A stretch of DNA of 47,674 nucleotides from a bacterium (GCA_905221095.1 CAJNBV010000012.1:1-47674), one strand, 5' to 3'; shown: positions 40,216 to 47,674, counted from the first letter of the stretch. Notes: generated by a model not told the origin, from the sequence alone. Numbers and translations: made by a program.

Positions 40216-41490
40216 ATGTTAGATATCAAACGTATTCGTACAGATTTTGATGCTGTCGCAGAAAAATTAGCTACACGTGGAGTAGATGCTGCTGTCTTGA
40301 ATGAGATGAAAGAAATCGATGCTAAACGTCGTGACATCTTGGTCAAGGTTGAAACTCTCAAAGCAGAACGCAACACAGTTTCAGCTGAGATTGCTCAAGC
40401 TAAACGCAACAAGGAAAATGCAGATGACAAGATTGCTGCCATGCAAACCCTATCTGCTGAAGTCAAAGCCTTGGATGCCGAATTGGCAGAAATCGATGCT
40501 AAATTGACAGAATTTACAACGACTCTTCCAAACATTCCAGCTGACAGTGTTCCTATTGGGGCTGATGAAGACGACAATGTGGAAGTTCGCCGTTGGGGTA
40601 CTCCGCGCGAGTTTGACTTCGAACCGAAAGCTCACTGGGATCTCGGTGAAGACTTGGGGATCCTTGACTGGGAACGCGGTGGTAAAGTTACGGGCGCTCG
40701 CTTCCTCTTCTATAAAGGCCTCGGTGCTCGTTTGGAACGTGCTATCTACAACTTTATGTTGGATGAGCATGGAAAAGAGGGCTATACTGAAGTCATCACA
40801 CCTTACATGGTTAACCACGATTCTATGTTCGGTACTGGTCAATATCCAAAATTCAAGGAAGATACTTTTGAACTCAGCGACAGCAATTACGTCCTTATTC
40901 CTACAGCTGAAGTTCCTCTAACAAACTACTACCGCGATGAAATCCTTGACGGTAAAGACCTCCCAATCTACTTCACTGCTATGAGTCCTTCATTCCGTTC
41001 TGAGGCTGGTTCTGCTGGTCGTGATACTCGTGGCTTGATCCGTTTGCACCAATTCCACAAGGTTGAAATGGTTAAATTTGCCAAACCAGAAGAATCTTAC
41101 GAAGAATTGGAAAAAATGACAGCCAACGCTGAAAATATCCTTCAAAAACTCAACCTTCCATACCGTGTCGTTGCGCTCTCTACTGGAGATATGGGCTTCT
41201 CAGCTGCGAAGACTTACGACTTGGAAGTTTGGATTCCAGCGCAAAATACTTACCGTGAAATCTCAAGCTGTTCAAACACAGAAGATTTCCAAGCCCGTCG
41301 TGCCCAAATCCGTTACCGTGATGAAGCAGATGGCAAGGTGAAACTCCTTCACACCTTGAACGGTTCTGGACTTGCAGTTGGACGTACAGTGGCTGCTATT
41401 CTTGAGAACTACCAAAATGCAGATGGTTCTGTGACCATTCCTGAAGTTCTTCGTCCATACATGGGTGGCGCTGAAGTTATCAAACCATAA
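40216..41490 (+). CDS. serS: Seryl-tRNA synthetase
   Basis: The 424-residue class II synthetase charges tRNA-Ser. An N-terminal coiled-coil arm (residues ~25-100) reads the tRNA. The catalytic core includes [26 protein letters not shown] (motif 2) and [21 protein letters not shown] (motif 3). I take the ATG at 40216 with AAAGGAG ahead; an upstream in-frame ATG at 40132 lies inside the T-box terminator. Within five bases of the stop begins the end of an ISL3-type IS remnant. Confidence 0.98.
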   Translation: MLDIKRIRTDFDAVAEKLATRGVDAAVLNEMKEIDAKRRDILVKVETLKAERNTVSAEIAQAKRNKENADDKIAAMQTLSAEVKALDAELAEIDAKLTEFTTTLPNIPADSVPIGADEDDNVEVRRWGTPREFDFEPKAHWDLGEDLGILDWERGGKVTGARFLFYKGLGARLERAIYNFMLDEHGKEGYTEVITPYMVNHDSMFGTGQYPKFKEDTFELSDSNYVLIPTAEVPLTNYYRDEILDGKDLPIYFTAMSPSFRSEAGSAGRDTRGLIRLHQFHKVEMVKFAKPEESYEELEKMTANAENILQKLNLPYRVVALSTGDMGFSAAKTYDLEVWIPAQNTYREISSCSNTEDFQARRAQIRYRDEADGKVKLLHTLNGSGLAVGRTVAAILENYQNADGSVTIPEVLRPYMGGAEVIKP

Positions 41491-41494
41491 AAAA

Positions 41495-41849
41495 TGCTTC
41501 TTTGTCAACTGTAGTGGGTTGAAGTCAGCTAAGATCGAGAAAGGACGAATTTTGTCCTTTCTTTTTTGATATTTAGAGCGATGAAAATCCGTTTTTTAAA
41601 GTTTTCAAAGTTCCGAAAACCAAAGGCATTGCGCTTGATAAGTTTAATGAGATTATTCGTTGCTTCCAAATTTGCGTTGGAATAGGGTAGTTGAAGGGCG
41701 TTGACGATTTTCTCTTTGTTCTTGAGGAAGATTTTAAAGACAGTCTGAAAAAGAGGATGAACCTGCTTTAGATTGTCCTCAATGAGTCCGATGAATTTGT
41801 CAGGTTCCTTATTCTGAAAGTGAAAAAGCAAGAGTTAATAGAGATTATA
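41495..41849 (-). pseudogene. ISL3-family transposase remnant (C-terminal part)
   Basis: The minus strand encodes the last ~105 residues of an ISL3-type transposase (LEATNNLIKLIKRNAFGFRNF, ending ..ERTKFVLSRS at 41529); an intact one has about 420. Upstream of the open part the frame continues as YNLY-stop-LLLFHFQNKEP; the TAA at 41835-41837 looks like a CAA (Gln) codon mutated to a stop. Similarity stops at about 41850, where a 50-bp palindromic unit begins. The bases TTTGTCAACTGTAGTGGGTT at 41502-41521 look like the IS end that follows the transposase. The remnant has no N-terminal DNA-binding or DDE core and is dead. Confidence 0.85.
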
Positions 41850-41899
41850 GGCATTATAATATTTGTAGTGGGTAAATCCCTTATGGATATTGTGGAGCC
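41850..41899. repeat. 50-bp palindromic unit, copy 1
   Basis: GGCATTATAATATTTGTAGT... ends ...GGATATTGTGGAGCC; its two ends can pair. It matches the unit at 47598-47647 over 50 bp with a handful of changes, and this copy has lost several pairs. The central GTAGTGGGT also occurs in the ISL3 end at 41512-41520, so it is probably an IS terminus. Confidence 0.75.
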
Positions 41900-42149
41900 T
41901 TTTTCTGTCCACCTGCGTCCTCTAAAACGTAAGAATAAGAATACTTCTTTAGCTACACTTGCGTGTTTCAGCTTGCATCTGAAACAATAATCTACTATAT
42001 GGATTATTGAAAAGAGGAATATTATGTTTCTTGGGTATTTCTAACATTAGATGTTTCGATTCTTCCATATTCATTTCATCCATTTTATCAATAATCTAAA
42101 TAGTCAGTATCTTTATTTTCTTCACACATAATTGATTTTTATTCACTGT
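41900..42149. other. Noncoding remnant region after the IS fragment
   Basis: No gene is seen. There are two hairpins, GTTTCAG/CTGAAAC at 41965-41985 and AATAATC/GATTATT at 41986-42008. Neither has a clear T-run on the minus strand, so I cannot name a terminator for the exporter operon. The composition is AT-rich like the module to the right. Confidence 0.5.
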
Positions 42150-42491
42150 TTAAGTTTCTATTCTATCAAATAGTTTAATAATCTCAGAATTCGAAAATCC
42201 TAAGGCATATAGTTTTTCAAACAATATTTTTATAAGCCTGTTCAAATGCTGATTTCTTAACTCAATTATTTTCTTCTCACTTTCAGTAACAAAATATCCT
42301 TTACTTCCACGACTGACAAGCAACCCCTGTTTTTCAAGAACTTTTAATGATTTTTGAACAGTTGCAGGATTACATTCTTCCCTCTCTGCTAAAGTCCTTA
42401 TGGGAGGCAGCTGTTGCCCCGGTACATACTTACCTCTTAAAACAGTTGCTCTTATCACAGATACTATTTGTAAATATGGATACATATTCAC
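42150..42491 (-). CDS. YtrA-type GntR-family regulator
   Basis: This 113-residue regulator has an N-terminal winged helix: PYLQIVSVIRATVLRGKYVPGQQLPPIRTLAEREECNPATVQKSLKVLEKQGLLVSRGSKGYFVT. The short helical tail (~40 residues) lacks an effector domain, which is the YtrA subfamily of GntR proteins. Those usually sit with ABC transporter genes and repress them, often answering to cell-wall-active compounds. The start overlaps the end of the small membrane protein gene (ATGA, 4 bp). It is the last gene of the minus-strand ABC operon, which thus has a local regulator besides the TetR gene at the other end. Confidence 0.88.
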   Translation of the reverse strand: MNMYPYLQIVSVIRATVLRGKYVPGQQLPPIRTLAEREECNPATVQKSLKVLEKQGLLVSRGSKGYFVTESEKKIIELRNQHLNRLIKILFEKLYALGFSNSEIIKLFDRIET

Positions 42492-42709
42492 TTGATCTTT
42501 TTATTTTTCTTCCCCCTAATAAACTTCCAATATGCAGAATACGGAATAACCGTAGCAAACAGAAGATAATATTTATTAGCAAACATATCTGCAACTCCTT
42601 TTGCATTGAAATGAACAGGAATTTTCTCTGGGAGAAATATGCAAATAATAAATATTACAACAATCATTAATATCAACACCAAGACATCTTTTAACAGTCC
42701 AACTTTCAT
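42488..42709 (-). CDS. Small membrane protein, DUF1648-like
   Basis: The 73-residue protein has one clear transmembrane helix (about residues 7-27, VLVLILMIVVIFIICIF), then EKIPVHFNAKGVADMFANKYYLL, which resembles the PxHxNxxGxxD region of DUF1648 proteins, and a second hydrophobic segment before a Lys-rich end. Similar small proteins occur beside YtrA/ABC genes and SdpI-like immunity proteins share the motif, though here it is far shorter than SdpI. It lies 19 bp after the permease and overlaps the GntR gene. Function unknown; accessory or immunity role is a guess. Confidence 0.7.
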   Translation of the reverse strand: MKVGLLKDVLVLILMIVVIFIICIFLPEKIPVHFNAKGVADMFANKYYLLFATVIPYSAYWKFIRGKKNKKIK

Positions 42710-42728
42710 ACAATTTTTCCTCCTTAAA

Positions 42729-44288
42729 CTAAATAAAATTTGACTTGCTAACTTTTATATAAACTTCGCTTGAAATAACAAGTAAAGTAACTGATATTAT
42801 CTGCAAAACTGATGTTATCGAAAGATTTAAAAACCAATTAAGAAGAATTGGTGTAATGAGTGCAATTATCCCGACAAGTCCAGACACAATAACAGGCATG
42901 CTCTGCTTTACAACCATCATCTCGCTTTCCCATTCATAATTTGGATACTTTTTATTTAGGGAAATTCCTATCACTGTTATAAAGATCGAATAGCATATAG
43001 GAACAATTGTTAGGTTAATAACTTGAATAAAGTTCATATCAAGTTTTAGCGTAAATGCAAATATGGAAATCATATACCCAATCAAATGAAGTGTAAGGTT
43101 TACAGCTATCTTAGAATTTAAGATCATTTTTACCTTAACAGGAGAGCTTTGCAAAATCCAAATGTTTTTTCCTTCTAAAGATATCGCTGAAGCTGCTGGG
43201 CAACTGAGTGAGAGCATAGATGCAATAAATAATGGAGCAAAATTTGAGAGATATTCATTTATATTTTCTATCCCTGAAGACTCTCCTATTTGTTCTACAG
43301 AATTAAAAAGCAAAAAAATACTAAAAACACATAAAAGTATTACACCAAGGCCTGCATTCAAGACCGCCATGTACGAGCTTAAAAAGCGGCCCATTTCTTT
43401 TTTATACAAGGCAAGAAATATCGATTTTCTATTATAAGATTTTTTGTTATCAGAATATCTTGATGTTGTTTTAGCAAGAGTATTAAGCAATCCATACTTC
43501 ATCGCAACAATTTTTACAAATATATAAAAAACTGCTGTTGAAAAAGCAATAAATAATCCCATTCCAATATACATTGGAAAATTTGTGTGTTGCACGAATA
43601 ACCCGGATATTGGGTACAGTTCTGTAATTTGCTTAGAAAGCATGATCTCAATGCTGTCTTCATTACCTGATTTCATAGCTGACACTGCAATATATCCAAT
43701 TATGCCTATCATTGCAAATGAAAAGATTAGAGCAATAACATTTTTCCTCTTAAAATAAGATGAAATAGTCACAACAATGATTCCCATACATGCTGCTATA
43801 CACATAGGTATCAAGGGAGCAAAGATGATAGAAGTAAAATACAGTACAATTTGTAAGACGTTTAAACTTCCATTCAAGATCCATACAATTCCACCCGGGA
43901 GCATAAACATCAATCCTATTAAAAAATTCAATAAGTACATAAACATGAACTTGCTGGTAATAATATCCAAACTTTTAACAGGTAAAGATAAGAGAATTTC
44001 CATATCTCGACTTCCAAATAAAATGCCATTCGAATAAAATACTGTTAAAAATAGTATTGAAAAACTTGAGACAGAGACCATATATGCCGGTATCAAGTCC
44101 TGCTGTCCGACGTGTACCAATGTTTTCGCTGTTAGTATATTATAAACAAAGCAAAATAAGGAAAGGGTTATTATGCCAAAACTCGCAATAGCCATTGAAC
44201 TTTGTTTTTTATTTCCCGTCTCTCTAATCTCGTTAATCGGAAAAAAATTTATCAATTGGGCTCTAATTAGTATCCAAATTTTGCTCAT
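42729..44288 (-). CDS. ABC transporter permease (ABC-2-like exporter)
   Basis: This 519-residue membrane protein has about a dozen hydrophobic segments (for example SSMAIASFGIITLSLFCFVY, LIPMCIAACMGIIVVTIS, VIALIFSFAMIGIIGYIAVSA, LTIVPICYSIFITVIGISL), fitting a single large permease with two halves. I place the start at ATG 44288 with GGAGG nine bases ahead rather than at 44330. It overlaps the ATPase gene by about 25 bp. With that ATPase (which has no partner elsewhere) it forms an exporter; the substrate is not visible. Candidates by analogy are antimicrobial peptides, lipids or drugs. Confidence 0.85.
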   Translation of the reverse strand: MSKIWILIRAQLINFFPINEIRETGNKKQSSMAIASFGIITLSLFCFVYNILTAKTLVHVGQQDLIPAYMVSVSSFSILFLTVFYSNGILFGSRDMEILLSLPVKSLDIITSKFMFMYLLNFLIGLMFMLPGGIVWILNGSLNVLQIVLYFTSIIFAPLIPMCIAACMGIIVVTISSYFKRKNVIALIFSFAMIGIIGYIAVSAMKSGNEDSIEIMLSKQITELYPISGLFVQHTNFPMYIGMGLFIAFSTAVFYIFVKIVAMKYGLLNTLAKTTSRYSDNKKSYNRKSIFLALYKKEMGRFLSSYMAVLNAGLGVILLCVFSIFLLFNSVEQIGESSGIENINEYLSNFAPLFIASMLSLSCPAASAISLEGKNIWILQSSPVKVKMILNSKIAVNLTLHLIGYMISIFAFTLKLDMNFIQVINLTIVPICYSIFITVIGISLNKKYPNYEWESEMMVVKQSMPVIVSGLVGIIALITPILLNWFLNLSITSVLQIISVTLLVISSEVYIKVSKSNFI

Positions 44289-44991
44289 TATCTTGTACCT
44301 CCATGAAAAAAGTTTCCAAAGTTTTATCACCTTTGACTTCTTCTGTATTTCCGCTTGCGATTAACTTTCCATTTTTGATAATGGCAATCTTATTACATAA
44401 TTTTTCTGCAACGTCCAATACATGGGTTGAAAAGAAAATAGCGCCTCCATCTGAAACACACTCATGCATAATTTTCTTTAGTAGGAAAGTTGCTTTGGGA
44501 TCCAGCCCAACAAAGGGTTCATCTAAAATCAACAGTTTAGGAGAATGTACCAGTGCAGAAATAATAGCTGTTCGTTGCTTCATACCATGTGAATACGAAG
44601 ATATCATCCCCGAAAGATGCTCAGTCATATCAAATAAATCACCATATTTTTGGATCCTTTCCCTGCGTATTTTAGTAGGAATTTCAAACAGGTCAGCAAT
44701 AAAATTAATATATTGAAATCCTGTCATATGTTCATACAAATCTGGATTATCTGGGATATACGCCATCATTTTTTTACAAATAACAGGTTCTTCTTTAATA
44801 GAATGACCGTTGATAATTATACTTCCGTCTTCAAAATCATGGATACCGACAACTGCCTTTATCGTTGACGTTTTCCCCGCACCATTTGCCCCAATAAAAC
44901 CATAAATATCTCCAGGTTGTACTGAAATAGATAGGTTATCCACAACCTTTTTATCCCCATAACATTTACTAAAATTCTTTATCTCTAACAT
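44263..44991 (-). CDS. ABC transporter ATP-binding protein
   Basis: The 242-residue ATPase has Walker A GANGAGKT (34-41), signature SHGMKQ (134-139, in place of LSGGQ), Walker B LLILDE (153-158) and the switch histidine in FFSTHVLD. The Q-loop region reads YIPDNPDLYEHMTG, like the EcsA/CcmA group of exporter ATPases, in which Q is replaced by D. It is first of four minus-strand genes (ATPase, permease, small membrane protein, GntR). Just upstream lies a TGACAATTTGTCA palindrome that also precedes tetR. Confidence 0.95.
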   Translation of the reverse strand: MLEIKNFSKCYGDKKVVDNLSISVQPGDIYGFIGANGAGKTSTIKAVVGIHDFEDGSIIINGHSIKEEPVICKKMMAYIPDNPDLYEHMTGFQYINFIADLFEIPTKIRRERIQKYGDLFDMTEHLSGMISSYSHGMKQRTAIISALVHSPKLLILDEPFVGLDPKATFLLKKIMHECVSDGGAIFFSTHVLDVAEKLCNKIAIIKNGKLIASGNTEEVKGDKTLETFFMEVQDNEQNLDTN

Positions 44992-45005
44992 ATTTTCACC
45001 CTCAT

Positions 45006-45018
45006 TGACAATTTGTCA
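45006..45018. promoter_or_regulatory. Candidate TetR operator upstream of the ABC operon
   Basis: TGACAATTTGTCA is an inverted repeat TGACA/TGTCA with a 3-bp centre. It lies 15 bp upstream of the ATPase ATG, directly downstream of a possible -10 box TATAAC (minus strand, 45019-45024). The same 13 bp occur at 45754-45766 in the tetR promoter and nowhere else that I noticed. Confidence 0.82.
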
Positions 45019-45037
45019 GTTATACTTTGAAATAATA

Positions 45038-45066
45038 CCGATAGCTTGTTTTTATTTAGCTATCGG
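45038..45066. terminator. Hairpin between tetR and the ABC operon
   Basis: CCGATAGC (45038-45045) pairs with GCTATCGG (45059-45066), 8 bp with a T-rich loop. On the minus strand it is followed by UAUUAUUU, so it may weakly terminate tetR while the ABC promoter restarts after it. Confidence 0.5.
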
Positions 45067-45100
45067 CACATAGTTCTCTTTACAGAAATTCCATCTCTTT

Positions 45101-45718
45101 TTAATAGCTAAAGAGTTCCTCTGTATTTAGGTTTTGTTCTAGCATTATCTTAAATGCATCCAAGTAATCTTTGACAGGTTCTTTCTTTGAAGTTTTTATA
45201 CCTATGTTATTAGAAACAAAAACATAGGCTGTCATCAGGAATTCTGCTGTTTCTGATGGATATTTTACAAAAAATACTTTTTCTAATATACCTTGATTTA
45301 TTATCCTCTCAAAATATATGGTCAGTTTTTCGATGAGCTTATGGGATAACTTATCTAACATATAACGGTTTTCTTCAAGATCAACCGTCTTTTGTAACTC
45401 AGTTCCCTCTGCTGAAATATTTTCCGAAGATATAATTGTGGCATCTATAAAAGCTCTAATTTTTTCAATGGCAGTTTTATCTTCATCATAAACAATAGCA
45501 TGAATATCCTTCAATAATTTATCTGAATATTGTTCTACCAGGCAATATAAGATATCTTCTTTATTCTTAAAGTGATAGTACAGCAAGCCTCTTGATATAT
45601 TTACTTTGTCAACAATATCCTGAGTTGTTGTATTAGTATACCCTTGCTCTATAAATAGTAGCATTGCAGCATCCATAATTTCAGCACGTCGTATTTCCGG
45701 TTCTTTTACATCTCGCAT
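45101..45718 (-). CDS. TetR/AcrR-family transcriptional regulator
   Basis: This 205-residue regulator has the TetR N-terminal helix-turn-helix: RRAEIMDAAMLLFIEQGYTNTTTQDIVDKVNISRGLLYYHFKNKEDIL (residues ~10-57). The rest is a helical ligand-binding domain without recognisable relatives. Codons are AT-rich (ATA is frequent), as in the ABC genes and unlike serS. Its own promoter carries a palindrome identical to the one before the ABC ATPase gene, so it most likely represses itself and the exporter. The inducer is unknown. Confidence 0.93.
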   Translation of the reverse strand: MRDVKEPEIRRAEIMDAAMLLFIEQGYTNTTTQDIVDKVNISRGLLYYHFKNKEDILYCLVEQYSDKLLKDIHAIVYDEDKTAIEKIRAFIDATIISSENISAEGTELQKTVDLEENRYMLDKLSHKLIEKLTIYFERIINQGILEKVFFVKYPSETAEFLMTAYVFVSNNIGIKTSKKEPVKDYLDAFKIMLEQNLNTEELFSY

Positions 45719-45738
45719 TTTATCCCCCCCTATTGTAC

Positions 45739-45767
45739 ATCATACCACCTTACTGACAATTTGTCAA
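45739..45767 (-). promoter_or_regulatory. tetR promoter with overlapping operator
   Basis: On the minus strand TTGACA (45762-45767), 17 bp, TATGAT (45739-45744). The palindrome TGACAATTTGTCA (45754-45766) covers most of the -35 box, a classic position for autorepression. Confidence 0.85.
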
Positions 45768-45796
45768 TAGCGTTTTCTCATTTCTCTTGAATTTTA

Positions 45797-45913
45797 TGGT
45801 ATAATATATTTACAATTTTAGAAAAATGCTTACTTGACTTTTGTAGTAAGCACAGTAAGTGTACGGACACTTACGAAAAAAGGTTTAGCTATTTCTAGCT
45901 AGACCTTTTTTCG
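45797..45913 (+). ncRNA. Candidate small RNA with three hairpins
   Basis: TGGTATAAT (45797-45805) is an extended -10 on the plus strand. A transcript from about 45812 would contain hairpin 1 (TGCTTACT/AGTAAGCA, 45827-45852), hairpin 2 (GTAAGTGT/ACACTTAC, loop ACGG, 45855-45874) and hairpin 3 (45874-45913: arms CGAAAAAAGGT..AGCTA and TAGCT..ACCTTTTTTCG, loop TTTC), a strong terminator with an 18-bp stem. There is no reading frame. The right arm overlaps the last codons and stop of the convergent transporter gene, so the terminator also serves that gene. I do not recognise the family. Confidence 0.6.
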
Positions 45914-46798
45914 TAACCAAATCAGATAAGCGACTAATACAAAGAATAAAATAGTGAGGCAAATAACGGTTTCAGCCACTACCAGATAATCCAGAAATGG
46001 AAGTTTCAAGATTCCCTGAGCCATCTTGAGCGAGGTAGCTGTGATAATGGTTGGGAAGGTTAGGGCTGAAAAGGCTGGTTGAAAGCCTTGTTTTAAAATA
46101 TTGGGCAGGCGAGTTAAAACAAAGAAAAAGAAGGATTGAGATGCAAGAATCATTACGATCAAGAGCCAAGTCGGTAGGCTGACTCCTCCAACTCGAACCA
46201 AGGAAGCCAAGAGTAGAGAGAAGGGAGCACAGTAGATTCCTTCCTGTCCAAGCATAGCTACAGGGAGTGGATGTTTCTTTAAATCGCTATAAATAAGAGG
46301 ATAGAGATAGAAGGTCAAGATAAAGCCAAAACTCAAAGTTGCATAGGCAATTTCGATGATACCTACCAGTGGATAAGTCAAGGCTGCCACTGCTATCCCC
46401 ACATAGAGAACCGTCCAGCTCGGTGTCGCATTGACTCTCTTACCTGGACAGGCAAATTTGATGGTGAAACCAACAATCAAGGCCAAATCCAAGAGAAATG
46501 AAAACCACCAGATTCCTTGTGCTACCAGAGGAAGATGAGGAAACACGCGAAAGACATAAGTCGATAAAATCATTCCAGCCATGGGGAAAGTAGCCATTCC
46601 TGACAAAAGAGGGGGCTTGGTCAGTTCTTGCTTGGTTTCTTTCCAATTAAGCAAATGAAGAATCAGAAAGAATATCCACAAAATCAAACCTGACATACTC
46701 AGTAGATGTGACAGAACTGGCAACGTATCTAAAACGAGATTTCCAGCTCCTGCCAAACCTAGCAAACAACCTGAAAATACTAAGGGGAGTTTTTTCAT
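45899..46798 (-). CDS. TDT/SLAC1-type membrane transporter
   Basis: The 299-residue protein has about ten transmembrane segments and belongs to the TDT family (tellurite-resistance TehA / C4-dicarboxylate / SLAC1 anion channel). A diagnostic stretch is PLLSGMATFPMAGMILSTYVFRVFP; MLGQEGIYCAPFSLLLASL follows. In pneumococcus the relative was once named exfoliative toxin, a misleading label. I take ATG 46798, which has GGAGG five bases ahead; an earlier TTG in frame overlaps that RBS. In S. pneumoniae the homologue is next to serS, so the ABC module and the IS remnant appear inserted between them. The last codons lie in the terminator stem. Confidence 0.88.
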   Translation of the reverse strand: MKKLPLVFSGCLLGLAGAGNLVLDTLPVLSHLLSMSGLILWIFFLILHLLNWKETKQELTKPPLLSGMATFPMAGMILSTYVFRVFPHLPLVAQGIWWFSFLLDLALIVGFTIKFACPGKRVNATPSWTVLYVGIAVAALTYPLVGIIEIAYATLSFGFILTFYLYPLIYSDLKKHPLPVAMLGQEGIYCAPFSLLLASLVRVGGVSLPTWLLIVMILASQSFFFFVLTRLPNILKQGFQPAFSALTFPTIITATSLKMAQGILKLPFLDYLVVAETVICLTILFFVLVAYLIWLRKKV

Positions 46799-46857
46799 CC
46801 TAACCTCCAATAATCATGTTAGTTTCAGTATAGCATAAAAGCGCTTAAATGAGGACT

Positions 46858-46896
46858 TAAAAAAACGAAGTCCGATTATTTCAGACTTCATTTTTT
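46858..46896 (-). terminator. Terminator of the AhpD-like gene
   Basis: GAAGTC pairs with GACTTC around an 11-nt loop. A-run and T-run flank it (AAAAAAtGAAGTC ... GACTTCgTTTTTT on the minus strand). It stands 14 bp after the stop. Confidence 0.75.
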
Positions 46897-46909
46897 ACTC
46901 AGATATGAA

Positions 46910-47458
46910 TTAAGCATAAGGTTGCAATTCTGGATTAATTGGTGTATTAGCTAGATTGTTGGCATAGTTACAGAGGCTTGCTAGGCTGACACCAAGGACT
47001 ACATCCAAGGCATTTTGTTGCGTGTAGCCAGCTTCTAAAAACTCAGACAAAGCTTCATCTCCTACACGACCCTTGGTATTGATAACCGCCAAGGTAAACT
47101 TAGCTAGGGTGTCCAATTTAGGATCTGTTTCAATTGGAGTGCGATTACGAAGGGCTTGAAGCAGGTCATCATTCATCTGGATTTGTTTGATGGAAAAGGC
47201 TGTGTGACCTGCGACGCAGAAGGCACAACCATTAGTTACGGCTGCCGTGATTTGCACCACTTCGCGCTCAACAGGTGTCAGGCTATTGCGGCGGTTGATA
47301 GCTCCGACAGTTCTGTAAGCTTCTAAAGCAGTTGGTGCATTAGCCAAAAGACCGATTAGGTTGGGAATATAGCCATTGTTATCTTTTTCTACTGTTTCAA
47401 GAACTTCTTTCACTTCTGCTGGTGCTGATTCTACTGTATGGATGGTAAATGTTGTCAT
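46910..47458 (-). CDS. AhpD-like carboxymuconolactone decarboxylase family protein
   Basis: The 182-residue helical protein has the AhpD CxxC centre, Cys78 and Cys81 with His85, in TNGCAFCVAGHTAF. Such proteins act as peroxidatic or disulfide reductants. The rest (..LTPVEREVVQITAAV.., ..FLEAGYTQQNALDVVLGVSLASLCNYANNLANTPINPELQPYA) agrees with the family. ATG 47458 is chosen with AGAGG seven bases ahead; ATG 47461 just before it is equally possible. It is monocistronic. The partner and substrate are not indicated by neighbours. Confidence 0.88.
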   Translation of the reverse strand: MTTFTIHTVESAPAEVKEVLETVEKDNNGYIPNLIGLLANAPTALEAYRTVGAINRRNSLTPVEREVVQITAAVTNGCAFCVAGHTAFSIKQIQMNDDLLQALRNRTPIETDPKLDTLAKFTLAVINTKGRVGDEALSEFLEAGYTQQNALDVVLGVSLASLCNYANNLANTPINPELQPYA

Positions 47459-47597
47459 CATAAAACCTCTTTTCATTTTGTTGAAACCTAGTCTATCACA
47501 GATTCTATACCGTGTATAATATATATTTTAAATTGCACTGATAAAAATTCTTTATGAAAGTAAAAAAATCACACGCGGTGTGTGATTCCATTATTTA

Positions 47598-47647
47598 GGC
47601 TCTATAATATTTGTAGTGGGTAAATCCCCTATAGATATTATAGAGCC
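47598..47647. repeat. 50-bp palindromic unit, copy 2
   Basis: GGCTCTATAATAT pairs perfectly over 13 bp with ATATTATAGAGCC, around TTGTAGTGGGTAAATCCCCTATAG-like central bases; a T-rich stretch follows. It is the intact version of the unit at 41850-41899. It may be the terminus of an ISL3-type element that starts beyond the right edge, or double as a terminator. Confidence 0.75.
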
Positions 47648-47674
47648 TATTTTTGTGTAGAAAAAAAGTCCCAT

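Noticed and set aside
41529..41831. 100-codon frame as an intact gene
   Set aside because: It is the C-terminal quarter of an ISL3 transposase; the start is a TTG just after a nonsense codon in the homologous frame.
47568..47588. AATCACAC/GTGTGATT hairpin as terminator
   Set aside because: The stem is only 8 bp with no T-run on either strand; no gene clearly ends there.

Overview
The window reads as chromosome of a mitis-group Streptococcus (S. mitis / S. oralis / S. pneumoniae neighbourhood). Support comes from gene content and order (fabM-fabT-fabH-acpP-fabK-fabD-fabG-fabF-accB-fabZ-accC-accD-accA; lysC-DUF956-serS; efp-yqhY-nusB; gatCAB-prfC), from BOX intergenic repeats, and from surface proteins with streptococcal YSIRK/LPXTG or KxYKxGKxW signals. 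The species cannot be fixed from sequence alone.

Layout. (a) 1-9053, minus: the first ~3017 codons of a giant serine-rich-repeat adhesin that runs off the left edge. (b) 9054-10262: a noncoding stretch with the adhesin promoter, a decayed BOX element, two similar terminator hairpins and a structured tail behind prfC. (c) 10263-15507: prfC (minus) and, divergently, gatCAB; a promoter plus folded, terminated RNA lies between them. (d) 15549-25655, minus: a 3314-residue YSIRK/LPXTG protein with a long MucBP-type repeat array, lying between gatB and efp. (e) 25796-27326: efp, yqhY (Asp23/Gls24 family) and nusB, ending in two hairpins. (f) 27344-38131, minus: the full type II fatty-acid synthesis and acetyl-CoA carboxylase cluster with its MarR-type repressor FabT and the isomerase FabM. 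A palindrome matching the FabT operator precedes fabK, and a BOX element supplies part of the accA stop. (g) 38206-41490, plus: lysC, a DUF956 gene, and serS behind a serine T-box. (h) 41495-45767: an AT-rich accessory insert. It holds an ISL3-family transposase remnant, then a minus-strand module of TetR regulator, ABC ATPase, ABC permease, a small membrane protein and a YtrA-type GntR regulator. Identical 13-bp palindromes sit in front of tetR and in front of the ATPase gene. (i) 45797-47674: a candidate small RNA, a TDT/SLAC1-type membrane transporter, an AhpD-like CxxC protein, and a 50-bp palindromic repeat that also occurs beside the IS remnant.

How the genes work together. The core is housekeeping: lipid synthesis under FabT, transamidation of misacylated tRNA, translation factors, seryl-tRNA charging. 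The accessory layer is two very large adhesins bracketing gatCAB/prfC and a dual-regulated ABC exporter module downstream of serS. The points most worth testing are the exporter module with its paired operators, two candidate structured RNAs (about 12004-12116 and 45812-45913), and a 20-bp element shared 19/20 between the fabT promoter and the promoter of the LPXTG adhesin.
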